Source: an uncultured Sulfitobacter sp. (lineage in GTDB: Bacteria > Pseudomonadota > Alphaproteobacteria > Rhodobacterales > Rhodobacteraceae). Taken from it: 64,000 nucleotides of DNA. Below the pieces are notes generated by a model. That model was not told the origin of the DNA. It worked only from the letters and a program-made list of their open reading frames with translations, and searched no databases. Of the stretch, positions 1-7,956 are shown piece by piece. Numbering within the stretch: position 1 is the first letter of the stretch; the number at the start of each line of letters is the position of its first letter. Position numbers and translations under genes: made by a program. Where the stretch lies: the NCBI RefSeq assembly GCF_947499945.1, contig NZ_CANMQD010000002.1, forward strand, positions 558,001 through 622,000, given 5' to 3'.

Positions 1-1
1 G

Positions 2-1033
2 CAAGCGCTGCAGGCCGAGGATGAGGCGCGTCTGCTGCGCGAAGCCGAAGCGCGTGAAGCGAAAGAGCGGTCCATTGAGCCGCTTCGCACGACGATTACA
101 CCCGTTGCCTCCACGCTTGAAGATGCACCGTCAGAGCCTGCGCCGAAACGTGGTATTCTGGACCGCCTCATGGGGCGCGGCGGTGATGCACCTGTTGTGC
201 GCCGCGTGCTGGACGATGCCATGCTGGAGCAGCTCGAAGAGTTGCTGATCGCGGCGGATATGGGTGTGGATACGGCCCTGCGGGTGACGGCGAATATGGC
301 CGAGGGACGCTTGGGTAAGAAGCTGTCGGTGAACGAGATCAAGACGCTGATGAGCGACGAGATTGCGCGAATTATGGAGCCTGTGGCAAAACCGCTGCCG
401 ATCTATGCCAAGAAGCCTCAGGTGGTGCTGGTCGTGGGGGTGAACGGCTCGGGCAAGACGACGACGATTGGCAAGCTCGCCAGCCAGTTTCGCGCGGCGG
501 GCAAGAGCGTTGTGATTGCAGCAGGTGATACATTCCGCGCGGCGGCGGTAGAGCAGTTGCAAGTCTGGGGCGAGCGTGCGGGCGTGCCTGTGCTGACGGC
601 CCCCCAGGGAAGTGATCCTGCCAGTCTTGCTTTTGATGCGATGGTGAAGGCCGAGGCCGATGGCGCGGATTTGTTGATGATCGACACGGCGGGGCGGTTG
701 CAGAACCGTGGCGACCTGATGGAGGAGTTGGCCAAGATCGTACGGGTAATCCGCAAAAAAGATCCCGATGCGCCGCACAATACTTTGCTCGTGCTGGATG
801 CCACGACAGGGCAGAATGCGGTCAATCAGGTGAAGGTCTTTCAGGAAATCTCCGATGTGTCCGGGCTGGTGATGACCAAGCTGGACGGCACGGCCAAGGG
901 CGGTGTGCTGGTAGCACTGGCGGATAAGTTTGGCCTGCCCATCCATGCCATTGGCGTGGGCGAGCAGATTGATGATCTGCAAGCCTTTGATCCGCAAGAA
1001 TTTGCCGATGCTCTGACAGGACTGGACCGCTAA
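2..1033 (+). CDS. ftsY: Signal recognition particle receptor FtsY (5' end outside window)
   Basis: SRP receptor GTPase that docks ribosome-SRP complexes at the inner membrane for co-translational insertion. The reading frame is open from base 2, so the start lies upstream of the window. The visible N-terminal part is the charged, acidic A-domain (E/A/R-rich), followed by the four-helix N domain and the G domain. GTPase motifs are clear: GVNGSGKTTT (P-loop), DTFRAAAVEQL, DTAGRLQN (G3) and TKLDGTAKGG (G4), ending with the usual amphipathic GVGEQIDDLQAF segment. The transporter gene downstream starts 4 bases after the stop, so the two probably share a transcript. Confidence 0.97.
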   Translation, partial: QALQAEDEARLLREAEAREAKERSIEPLRTTITPVASTLEDAPSEPAPKRGILDRLMGRGGDAPVVRRVLDDAMLEQLEELLIAADMGVDTALRVTANMAEGRLGKKLSVNEIKTLMSDEIARIMEPVAKPLPIYAKKPQVVLVVGVNGSGKTTTIGKLASQFRAAGKSVVIAAGDTFRAAAVEQLQVWGERAGVPVLTAPQGSDPASLAFDAMVKAEADGADLLMIDTAGRLQNRGDLMEELAKIVRVIRKKDPDAPHNTLLVLDATTGQNAVNQVKVFQEISDVSGLVMTKLDGTAKGGVLVALADKFGLPIHAIGVGEQIDDLQAFDPQEFADALTGLDR

Positions 1034-1037
1034 CCGC

Positions 1038-1940
1038 GTGACAGACTGGCTCATCTCGATTGAGGGGACGGAGGCGGGGCATCGCCTCGCACTTGCGCTC
1101 GCGCTATTGGCGGCGTTTTTGCATGCGGTGTTTGGTGCGTTGCAAAAGGGGCGGCATGATCCGTGGCTGACGCGGGGTGCTATTGACGGATCTTATTGTT
1201 TGATGGCGGCCCCTTTTGCGCTGTTTGTGGTGCCGTGGCCCGAGCCGCATATGTGGCCAATCTTTGCGGGTGCGTGGGTTATTCATTGTCTTTACAAGCT
1301 GTTGCAGGCTGCCGCCTACACGCGCGGGGCCTACACGGTCGTCTATCCTGTGGTGCGCGGGACGGGCCCGCTGTTCACGGTGATCGGGGCTTATTGGCTG
1401 TTTGGGGAAGTGTTCAACGGGGTGCAATGGCTGGGCGTTGCTGTCTTGATGGCCGGTATTTTTGGCCTGGCTGCGTACAACATGATGTATCTGAAGGCGG
1501 AGCGGGAAACCCTGAACGTCGCACTGGCGCTGGCGTTTGTGACGGGGCTGTTTGTAGCGATGTATACAACGTTTGACGCTTACGGCATTCGGGCCACGGC
1601 TAATCCGTTTACCTTTTTGGCGTGGTTTTTCATGATCGACGGGTTTTTGATGCCGATCATTGCCTACCGCCGTTGGCACCGGATGGAGAACCCGCCCGAT
1701 GTCGCACCGCTCATGCAGCGCGGTGTGATTGGCGGCGTGATCGCATTCGCAAGCTTCGGGTCAATTATGATGGCAACGCGCCTTGATAACGTAGGCGAAG
1801 CGGCAATATTGAGAGAGACATCGACGGTGTTCGCCGCCCTGATCGGGTGGCTGGTACTCAAGGAGACTGTTGGCCCACGGCGGGTTGCGCTGATGGCGCT
1901 CATCGCCCTTGGGGCCGTGATTGTGGAATTTGGAGGCTAG
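1038..1940 (+). CDS. DMT-superfamily (EamA-like) membrane transporter
   Basis: A 300-residue, strongly hydrophobic protein with about ten predicted membrane segments in two similar halves, the layout of the drug/metabolite transporter (EamA) superfamily. The first half ends in a conserved 'VYPVVRGTGPLFTVIGAYWLFGE'-type segment (shortened here to its key residues Y-P-V-R-G and G-E) and the second half repeats the pattern with L-R-E-T-S and L-K-E. The start is a GTG only 4 bases after ftsY, and its stop is 2 bases before the next ATG, so ftsY, this gene and yciB look like one operon. The substrate cannot be told from sequence. Confidence 0.85.
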   Translation: MTDWLISIEGTEAGHRLALALALLAAFLHAVFGALQKGRHDPWLTRGAIDGSYCLMAAPFALFVVPWPEPHMWPIFAGAWVIHCLYKLLQAAAYTRGAYTVVYPVVRGTGPLFTVIGAYWLFGEVFNGVQWLGVAVLMAGIFGLAAYNMMYLKAERETLNVALALAFVTGLFVAMYTTFDAYGIRATANPFTFLAWFFMIDGFLMPIIAYRRWHRMENPPDVAPLMQRGVIGGVIAFASFGSIMMATRLDNVGEAAILRETSTVFAALIGWLVLKETVGPRRVALMALIALGAVIVEFGG

Positions 1941-1942
1941 TG

Positions 1943-2554
1943 ATGGCAGACGCGCGTGAGATCAATCCCATCTTGAAACAGGTGCTGGAGCTGGGCCCGA
2001 CGCTTGCGTTCTTTGTCCTCTATATCCGGATCAAGGACGATGTGTTTACTTTTGGGGGGACGGAATACACGGGGTTTATTGTGGCCGCTGTCGTCTTTGT
2101 GCCGATCCTGCTGATTGCGATGGGGATCCTTTGGGCGCTAACGGGTAAGTTGAGTCGGATGCAGGTGTTCACGGCCTTTATGGTGATCTTCTTTGGCGGT
2201 TTGACGGCGTGGTTCAACGACGAGCGGTTCTTCAAGATGAAAACGACTATCGTTTATGGGCTTCTGGCGCTGATCCTGACAGTGGGCCTGCTGCGTGGGC
2301 GTTCGTGGCTGGAATATGTGATGGCTGATATGATGCCGATGCAGCACGAAGGATGGCTGATCCTGACCAAGCGGCTGGCGATGGCCTTTGCCGCTATGGC
2401 CGTGGCAAATGAAATTATTTGGCGCACCATGTCCACGGATGCGTGGGTCAAGATCGAGACGTTTGCCTTTCCTGTGGCATTGATGGTGTTCCTGTTCTGG
2501 CAGTTTGCTCAGCTTCAGCCCTACGTCATTGAAGAGGGTGACGACGCAGGCTAA
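1943..2554 (+). CDS. yciB: Inner membrane-spanning protein YciB (septation protein A family)
   Basis: A 203-residue integral membrane protein of the YciB/IspZ family, which contributes to cell-envelope integrity and division. Hallmarks are an N-terminal LELGPTLAFF segment, five to six membrane helices, the FGGLTAWFNDERFFKMKTT-like central block (key residues W-F-N-D-E-F-K-K-T) and the NEIIWRTMSTDAWVKIE block near the C terminus. The ATG at 1943 lies 2 bases after the previous stop and begins the family-typical MADAREINPILK sequence; longer in-frame starts upstream would lie inside the transporter gene. Confidence 0.93.
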   Translation: MADAREINPILKQVLELGPTLAFFVLYIRIKDDVFTFGGTEYTGFIVAAVVFVPILLIAMGILWALTGKLSRMQVFTAFMVIFFGGLTAWFNDERFFKMKTTIVYGLLALILTVGLLRGRSWLEYVMADMMPMQHEGWLILTKRLAMAFAAMAVANEIIWRTMSTDAWVKIETFAFPVALMVFLFWQFAQLQPYVIEEGDDAG

Positions 2555-2619
2555 TTTGGCGTGTTGAGCCAAATCCTCTCGCGAGGATTTGTGCACAAAC
2601 TCTCGGGGAGAGTTTGGCG

Positions 2620-3261
2620 CTACTTGCGCAGGTCGGCGTTTAGGGCGCGGCCTGCTTGCACGCCTTTGCGCGCACCCATCACTTCAAGCCAGCGAGCCAT
2701 GTGAGTTTTGTCGTCTAGAGTTTGTTGCTGGCCTTCCCACAAGCTCGCCCAGCCCCAGATCGAGAAGTCTGCGATTGAAATGAAGTCTCCTGCGACGAAT
2801 TCGTTTTGCGCCAGTTGGCGGTCGAGGACGCCGTAAAGGCGCGCCGTCTCAGAGCGGTAGCGGTCCTTGGCGTAGGGGATGTCTTCTTTTGCGAATTTGA
2901 GGAAGTGATGCGCTTGGCCTGCCATGGGACCCAAACCGCCCATCTGCCACATGAGCCATTGGTCCACTGCGATGCGGTCACGCTCGGTCTTGCCATAAAA
3001 CTGGCCAGTCTTGCGTGCGAGGTATTGCAGGATTGCGCCGCTCTCGAAGAGGGACACAGGCGCGCCGTCCGGCCCATCGGGATCGGTGATGGCAGGCATG
3101 CGGTTGTTGGGCGCGATCTTGAGAAACTCGGGCGCGAATTGATCACCCTTGCCGATGTTGATCAGGTGGGTGCTGTAAGGCAGGCCCATTTCCTCAAGGC
3201 AGACGGATATTTTCCAGCCGTTTGGCGTGGGCCAATAGTAGAGATCAATGGGGCTGGTCAT
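2620..3261 (-). CDS. Glutathione S-transferase family protein (Nu-class, YfcG/YghU-like)
   Basis: A 213-residue cytosolic glutathione-dependent enzyme. The N-terminal thioredoxin fold carries the YWPTPNGWKISVCLEE motif typical of the YfcG/YghU branch, whose members act as GSH-dependent disulfide-bond oxidoreductases rather than classical transferases. The ESGAILQYLA segment (GSH gamma-glutamyl binding) and an all-helical C-terminal domain with the conserved W-G-W-A-S-L follow. The ATG at 3261 was chosen because an AAGGAC Shine-Dalgarno lies just upstream; a start 69 bases further out has none. Convergent with yciB. The exact physiological substrate is unknown. Confidence 0.88.
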   Translation of the reverse strand: MTSPIDLYYWPTPNGWKISVCLEEMGLPYSTHLINIGKGDQFAPEFLKIAPNNRMPAITDPDGPDGAPVSLFESGAILQYLARKTGQFYGKTERDRIAVDQWLMWQMGGLGPMAGQAHHFLKFAKEDIPYAKDRYRSETARLYGVLDRQLAQNEFVAGDFISIADFSIWGWASLWEGQQQTLDDKTHMARWLEVMGARKGVQAGRALNADLRK

Positions 3262-3365
3262 GGCGTCGTCCTTTTCATGCGCTTCACATGCCATGATGCG
3301 GGTTTTGGCAGGCAGAGCAAGGGTGGGCATGCTTGACCCTTCCGCAGAGATATCCTAATCCATCT

Positions 3366-3420
3366 TTGTGGCGATTTGTTACCGGATTGCGGGCCACTTA
3401 AAATATTCCGCTAAAAGGTC
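3366..3420 (+). promoter_or_regulatory. SAM-II riboswitch aptamer upstream of metZ
   Basis: The sequence fits the SAM-II (metA motif) pseudoknot. P1 pairs GTGGC (3368-3372) with GCCAC (3393-3397). The loop contains GATTTG and ACCGGATTGC, followed by an A-rich linker (ACTTAAAATATT) and the 3' segment CCGCTAAAAGGTC, which closes the pseudoknot. SAM-II is known to control methionine genes, metZ and metA among them, in alphaproteobacteria, and the next gene is metZ. Binding of S-adenosylmethionine is expected to lower metZ expression. Confidence 0.9.
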
Positions 3421-3490
3421 AGGATGAAAGCCCTCTTTCGCTTGACCGCGTTTGGGGTTTTTTTGTGCCCACCCTTTTGATCGGGCACCA
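3417..3490 (+). promoter_or_regulatory. Predicted expression platform of the SAM-II riboswitch (terminator / antiterminator)
   Basis: AAAGCCC (3427-3433) can pair with GGGTTTT (3455-3461, one G-U pair) in front of a run of seven T, a Rho-independent terminator shape with a long loop. The aptamer's own 3' GGTCA (3417-3421) can instead pair with TGACC (3443-3447); this would cross the terminator stem and also open the pseudoknot. A second hairpin, GTGCCC/GGGCAC (3465-3470 / 3483-3488), lies just before the metZ Shine-Dalgarno GAGGAC. The pairing is read by eye and not computed. Confidence 0.45.
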
Positions 3491-3503
3491 TGAGGACAAG
3501 AAA

Positions 3504-4682
3504 ATGAGTGATAGCTGGAAACCATCCACCAAGGCAGTGCATTCAGGTACGCGGCGCAGTCAGTACGGCGAGGTGTCAGAGGCGATTTTCCTGACCCAAG
3601 GGTTTGTCTATGACAGCGCCGAGCATGCCGAACAGCGATTTATCAAGTCCAGCGATGACGAATTCATCTATGCCCGTTATGGCAACCCCACTGTCAAGAT
3701 GTTCGAAGAACGGATTGCTGCGTTGGAGGGGGCGGAGGATGCTTTTGCCACGGCCTCTGGCATGGCGGCGGTGTCGGGTGCGCTGACCTCGATGCTCAAG
3801 GCTGGCGATCATGTGGTTTCGGCCCGCGCACTCTTCGGGTCGTGCCTTTATGTACTGGAAGAAATCCTGACGCGGTTCGGCGTTGAAGTGACCTTTGTCG
3901 ATGGTACTGATCTGAACCAATGGGAGGCAGCGATCCGCAGCGATACCAAGGCTGTGTTCTTTGAGTCCATCTCCAATCCGACGCTGGAAGTCATTGATAT
4001 CGAGGCAGTTTGTACGCTTGCCCATGCCAAGGGTGCATTGGTGCTGATCGACAATGTTTTTGCCACGCCTGTCTATAGTCGTGCGATCGAGCAGGGTGCT
4101 GATGTCGTGATCTATTCCGCAACCAAACATATCGACGGTCAGGGGCGGACCCTTGGCGGTGTGATCCTCGGCACGCGTGAATTTATCCGTGGCACAGTCG
4201 AGCCGTACATGAAGCATACAGGTGGCTCCATGTCGCCCTTCACTGCTTGGGTCATGCTCAAGGGGTTGGAGACGATGGGCCTGCGGGTTCGCGCACAAAC
4301 GGCAACGGCGCAGGCTGTGGCCAGCGCGTTGCAGGGGCATGGGGGGCTGAATGCGGTGATCTATCCGGGGCTTCAGGATCATGCGCAATACGCATTAACC
4401 CAAATGCAGATGGGCGCAGGTGGTACTGTGCTGGCCGTGGATGTGGCGGGCGGCAAAGAGGGCGCGTTCCGTTTTCTCAACGCGGTGCAGATCGGACTGA
4501 TCTCAAATAATCTCGGCGATGCCAAAACGATCATGACTCACCCTGCGACAACAACGCACCAACGTTTGCCAGCGGAGCAGAAAGCCAGCCTTGGAATCAC
4601 ACCGGGGTTGGTGCGTATCAGCATCGGGCTTGAAGATGCCGATGATCTAGCCGCAGATTTTTTGCAGGCATTGGAGGCGTAA
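3504..4682 (+). CDS. metZ: O-succinylhomoserine sulfhydrylase MetZ
   Basis: PLP-dependent enzyme of the Cys/Met-metabolism family that makes homocysteine directly from O-succinylhomoserine and sulfide. The 392 residues start with KAVHSGTRRSQYGEVSEAIFLTQGFVYDS, contain the YGNPTV substrate/PLP segment and the Schiff-base lysine in YSATKHIDGQGR (about K208), and end in a typical GLVRISIGLEDADDL motif. The ATG at 3504 has GAGGAC 7 bases upstream; an earlier ATG at 3465 would overlap the riboswitch platform. Control by the SAM-II riboswitch directly upstream supports a methionine-biosynthesis role. Confidence 0.94.
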   Translation: MSDSWKPSTKAVHSGTRRSQYGEVSEAIFLTQGFVYDSAEHAEQRFIKSSDDEFIYARYGNPTVKMFEERIAALEGAEDAFATASGMAAVSGALTSMLKAGDHVVSARALFGSCLYVLEEILTRFGVEVTFVDGTDLNQWEAAIRSDTKAVFFESISNPTLEVIDIEAVCTLAHAKGALVLIDNVFATPVYSRAIEQGADVVIYSATKHIDGQGRTLGGVILGTREFIRGTVEPYMKHTGGSMSPFTAWVMLKGLETMGLRVRAQTATAQAVASALQGHGGLNAVIYPGLQDHAQYALTQMQMGAGGTVLAVDVAGGKEGAFRFLNAVQIGLISNNLGDAKTIMTHPATTTHQRLPAEQKASLGITPGLVRISIGLEDADDLAADFLQALEA

Positions 4683-4786
4683 ATAAAGGGGCGCGGGTCG
4701 CTATTTCCCCGTTAAGTCGTATAATTTTTTGGTAATGTGTTTGGAGGGTCCTACATATGGGTTCTGACCGATTAAGGGGGCTTCCC

Positions 4787-5881
4787 ATGAATATCGCAAC
4801 ACCAATCAAACCAACTCCGGACCGTACTGCTGCGGAAGAGGCGCTTGAAACTTTGCGCGCATGGGCCTCGAACGCCGATGCGACAGAGCTTGCGACGCTT
4901 GATCCTGCGGTGGCTCAGTTATTGCAGGGGGGGGCTGCCTATCCTCTGTTCGAGCGTGCGTATCCTGCTGATTTCGAGATTGAACCAGAGTATAAGGCGA
5001 GCCTGCCTGACCTGCAAAACGGCCCCTCCAGCCTTATAAAAGGTGCAAACCAGCAGATCCAGCACGTGGGGATTTCCAACTTCCGCCTGCCTGTCCGCTT
5101 TGAGACGCGGGACAACGGCCCGCTGACACTGGAGACATCTGTCACAGGCACGGTGAGCCTTGAGGCGGATAAGAAGGGCATCAATATGTCCCGCATCATG
5201 CGCAGCTTTTACAAGCATGCCGAGAGCACCTTTAGCTTTAAAGTGATCGAGGCGGCGTTGGATGATTACATCTCCGATCTAGAGAGCTTTGACGCGCGTA
5301 TCCAGATGCGTTTCTCTTTTCCGATGAAAATCAACAGCCTGCGTTCGGGCCTGACAGGGTATCAGTATTACGATGTGGCGCTTGAGCTTGTTGAGAGCAA
5401 TGGTGTCCGCCAGCAGATCATCCACCTCGACTATGTCTATTCCAGCACGTGCCCCTGCTCATTAGAGCTGTCCGAGCATGCGCGGGCCACGCGCAACCAG
5501 CTTGCCACGCCGCATTCGCAACGCTCTGTTGCGCGGGTGTCGGTGTTGTTGGACAATGACGCGGATGTGCTGTGGTTCGAGGATCTGATCGAGGCTTGTC
5601 GCCGTGCGGTACCCACCGAGACACAAGTGATGGTGAAGCGCGAGGATGAACAGGCCTTTGCCGAGTTGAACGCGGCCAACCCGATATTTGTCGAGGATGC
5701 TGCGCGCCTTTTCTGTGAGCAACTGCTAGCGGATGCACGGATTTCTGATTTCCGCGTGATTGCCAGCCATCAGGAAAGCCTGCACAGCCATGACGCGGTG
5801 AGCGTGCTGACCGAGGGGGCAACATTTGCGCAGTCCAGCTTTGACCCCAAGTTGTTTAACACGCTGTTCCACGTAGGCTAA
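4787..5881 (+). CDS. folE2: GTP cyclohydrolase FolE2 (type IB)
   Basis: Opens the GTP ring to give dihydroneopterin triphosphate, the first step of folate synthesis (and of queuosine precursors). This is the FolE2/GCYH-IB type, which tolerates Mn or other metals instead of strict Zn. The 364-residue protein shows the family's VGISNFRLPVRF segment, the active-site Cys in SSTCPCSLELSEHAR and the C-terminal ASHQESLHSHDAVS segment. The ATG at 4787 follows AAGGGGG by 6 bases. In some bacteria folE2 is induced under zinc limitation through Zur; I see no clear Zur box. folB and folP of the same pathway are encoded at 18.8-20.7 kb. Confidence 0.95.
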   Translation: MNIATPIKPTPDRTAAEEALETLRAWASNADATELATLDPAVAQLLQGGAAYPLFERAYPADFEIEPEYKASLPDLQNGPSSLIKGANQQIQHVGISNFRLPVRFETRDNGPLTLETSVTGTVSLEADKKGINMSRIMRSFYKHAESTFSFKVIEAALDDYISDLESFDARIQMRFSFPMKINSLRSGLTGYQYYDVALELVESNGVRQQIIHLDYVYSSTCPCSLELSEHARATRNQLATPHSQRSVARVSVLLDNDADVLWFEDLIEACRRAVPTETQVMVKREDEQAFAELNAANPIFVEDAARLFCEQLLADARISDFRVIASHQESLHSHDAVSVLTEGATFAQSSFDPKLFNTLFHVG

Positions 5882-5907
5882 CCGCCAAGAGCGTATATCA
5901 GGCGTCT

Positions 5908-5943
5908 AAAAGGGCCGTTCCGTATATCGGGATGGCCCTTTTT
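5908..5943 (+). terminator. Rho-independent terminator after folE2
   Basis: Perfect stem AAAAGGGCC / GGCCCTTTTT around the loop GTTCCGTATATCGGGAT, followed by T residues. It ends the folE2 transcript. Confidence 0.88.
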
Positions 5944-6095
5944 CTATGGTTAAACCTGACCTTAGGGCAAGCGGGATGCTTGCGTGCAGCGGTTGACGGC
6001 TATGCAGTTTTGGTGGTGGTGCTGCGGTGCAGCGAGACCTATCTCCTGAACACGGGGATAATCCCGCGCTGACAAGAAAAAAAGCTAAGGCATAT

Positions 6096-6377
6096 ATGAT
6101 GACCTACCAAACCACATCCGAGCATTTCGCCGCACAAATTCCAGCACGCGGCATGAGCATTACTTCTGCTCCCTTTATGAACGCCCACACAGGCCTGGCC
6201 CAGCTGACCAGCCTGTTCAAATCAATCGGCAACGCAATCGTACGTGCCAGCGAAGCGTCCTCCCGCATCAAGCGCGTTGAGGCACTTCGTGCGAAATCCG
6301 ACGTCGAGTTGGCCGATATGGGCATCGAGCGCGACGATATCGTACACCACGTCTTCAAAGACCTCTATTACGTCTAA
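6096..6377 (+). CDS. Small DUF1127-like protein
   Basis: A 93-residue protein whose C-terminal half has the DUF1127 (YjiS-like) pattern: a short helix, then LRAKSDVELADMGIERDDIVHHVF, where the L-x-D-x-G-I-x-R-x-D-I motif is diagnostic. DUF1127 proteins in alphaproteobacteria are short, basic and often stress- or sRNA/RNA-turnover-linked; no precise function can be assigned here. The start at 6096 (or the next codon, 6099) follows AAGCTAAGG. The gene stands alone between two terminators, so it is monocistronic. Confidence 0.82.
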   Translation: MMTYQTTSEHFAAQIPARGMSITSAPFMNAHTGLAQLTSLFKSIGNAIVRASEASSRIKRVEALRAKSDVELADMGIERDDIVHHVFKDLYYV

Positions 6378-6393
6378 TCAAACACGACTTAGC

Positions 6394-6438
6394 AAAGCCC
6401 GCGTGGAGTGACCTGATCCGGTCCTCAGGCGGGCTTTT
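6394..6438 (+). terminator. Rho-independent terminator after the DUF1127 gene
   Basis: Stem AAAGCCCGC (6394-6402) / GCGGGCTTT (6429-6437) with a large internal hairpin loop, followed by a T run. Confidence 0.88.
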
Positions 6439-6474
6439 TGCATTTCTGAATGGCGTCTCAAGGAGTGCAGTTGC

Positions 6475-7956
6475 TTGACACTTGCCGCGATGAACGCCAA
6501 CCCTGCGCAGATGGATCTGCGCCCTGTTGGATATGTAATTGGCCTATTGGTGGCTGTGCTCGGGGTGGCCATGCTCATCCCGTTGCTGGTTGATTTGGCC
6601 GAAGGGCGCGGGCAATGGCCTGTGTTCTTGCAAAGCGCTGTGATTACCTTGGTGGGCGGCCTTGCGATTGCGCTTGCCTGTGCCAGTGGCGTGAAAGAGG
6701 GGCTGACAATCCAGCAGACCTTCCTGCTCACCTCCTCGGTCTGGGTTGCCCTGCCGCTATTCGGGGCGATCCCGTTTGTTTTGGGCGAGACGGATGCCCG
6801 GGCTGTAGATGCGGTTTTTGAGGCTATGTCTGGGCTGACAACCACGGGGGCCACTGTTCTTAACGGTCTTGATGACCTGCCCAAAGGGCTGTTGATCTGG
6901 CGGGCGATTCTGCAATGGCTGGGCGGGATCGGTATCATTGTTGTGGCGATGGTGTTCCTGCCAGAGCTGCGTGTGGGCGGGATGCAAATCTTTAAATCTG
7001 AAGGTTTTGATACTTTTGGTAAAATCCTGCCACGGGCCGGGCAGATCGCGACCCAGATTTCAGGGTTATATGTGGCCTTCACTATGATTTGTACGATTGT
7101 GTATATCTCATTGGGTATGGACGTATTTGACGCGACGGCCCACGCGATGACGACAATATCGACAGGGGGCTTCTCAAATTACGATGCTTCCTTTGGTGTG
7201 TTTCAGGGGCCGCTTGAGTATGTGGCGGCATTGTTCATGTTGCTCTCGGCGCTGCCTTTTGTACGCTATGTCCAGTTGATTAATGGCAATCCAACAGCGC
7301 TTCATCGTGATCCGCAGGTGCGCGGTTTCGTAAAGACAATTTCTGTACTGGTCGTTCTGCTGGTGGTGTTGCTGGATGAGGGGGTGCATCTGGACAACGA
7401 GCAGGCGGTGCGCGAGGCGCTGTTTAATACGGTCTCCATTATTTCGGGCACGGGCTATGCCTCCGTGGACTATATGCAGTGGGGTGGATTTGCGGTCGCG
7501 CTGTTCTTCTTCATGGGGTTAATCGGGGGCTGTGCTGGATCGACGGCTTGCTCGATCAAAGTGTTCCGCTATCAGCTCTTGTTTGCGTCAATCCGCGCAC
7601 AGCTTCGGCGCATCCGCTCGCCTCATGGAATCTTTACGCCGCGCTATGACGGGCGGCCGGTGACCGAAGAAGTTCTCGCCTCGGTTATGACCTTCTTTAT
7701 GTTCTTTACTTTGACCCTTGGCTTGGTCGCGGTGGCGTTGTCGATGACGGGGTTGGATTTTGTGACATCCGTGTCGGGCGCTGCGGCAGCTTTGGGGAAT
7801 ATCGGCCCCGGTTTGGGCGACATTATCGGTCCGGCAGGTAATTTTTCGTCTCTAAACGACACGGCCAAGTGGATTTTGACGCTTGCGATGTTGTTGGGGC
7901 GGTTAGAGCTGATGGTAGTTTACGTAATCTTTACTGTGAAATTCTGGAGAGCCTGA
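6475..7956 (+). CDS. trkH: Potassium uptake protein TrkH
   Basis: Membrane pore subunit of the Trk K+ uptake system, 493 residues with repeated M1-P-M2 units. The first pore loop/selectivity filter is in the SGLTTTGATVL segment; further filter-like loops appear at TTISTGGFSNYD, SIISGTGYASVD and AALGNIGPG, as expected for the four pseudo-repeats. The chosen start is a TTG at 6475, 9 bases after AGGAG; an ATG follows at 6490 but is further from that ribosome-binding site. The stop overlaps the next ATG (TGATG), so the decarboxylase downstream is translationally coupled. Confidence 0.93.
   Translation: MTLAAMNANPAQMDLRPVGYVIGLLVAVLGVAMLIPLLVDLAEGRGQWPVFLQSAVITLVGGLAIALACASGVKEGLTIQQTFLLTSSVWVALPLFGAIPFVLGETDARAVDAVFEAMSGLTTTGATVLNGLDDLPKGLLIWRAILQWLGGIGIIVVAMVFLPELRVGGMQIFKSEGFDTFGKILPRAGQIATQISGLYVAFTMICTIVYISLGMDVFDATAHAMTTISTGGFSNYDASFGVFQGPLEYVAALFMLLSALPFVRYVQLINGNPTALHRDPQVRGFVKTISVLVVLLVVLLDEGVHLDNEQAVREALFNTVSIISGTGYASVDYMQWGGFAVALFFFMGLIGGCAGSTACSIKVFRYQLLFASIRAQLRRIRSPHGIFTPRYDGRPVTEEVLASVMTFFMFFTLTLGLVAVALSMTGLDFVTSVSGAAAALGNIGPGLGDIIGPAGNFSSLNDTAKWILTLAMLLGRLELMVVYVIFTVKFWRA

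Noticed and set aside
131..1054. Long - strand frame (307 codons) opposite ftsY
   Set aside because: Antisense shadow of a clear ftsY gene in GC-rich DNA; no ribosome-binding site and no protein-like pattern.
4683..4786. Zur box upstream of folE2
   Set aside because: AT-rich stretch present, but no convincing palindrome of the Zur type.
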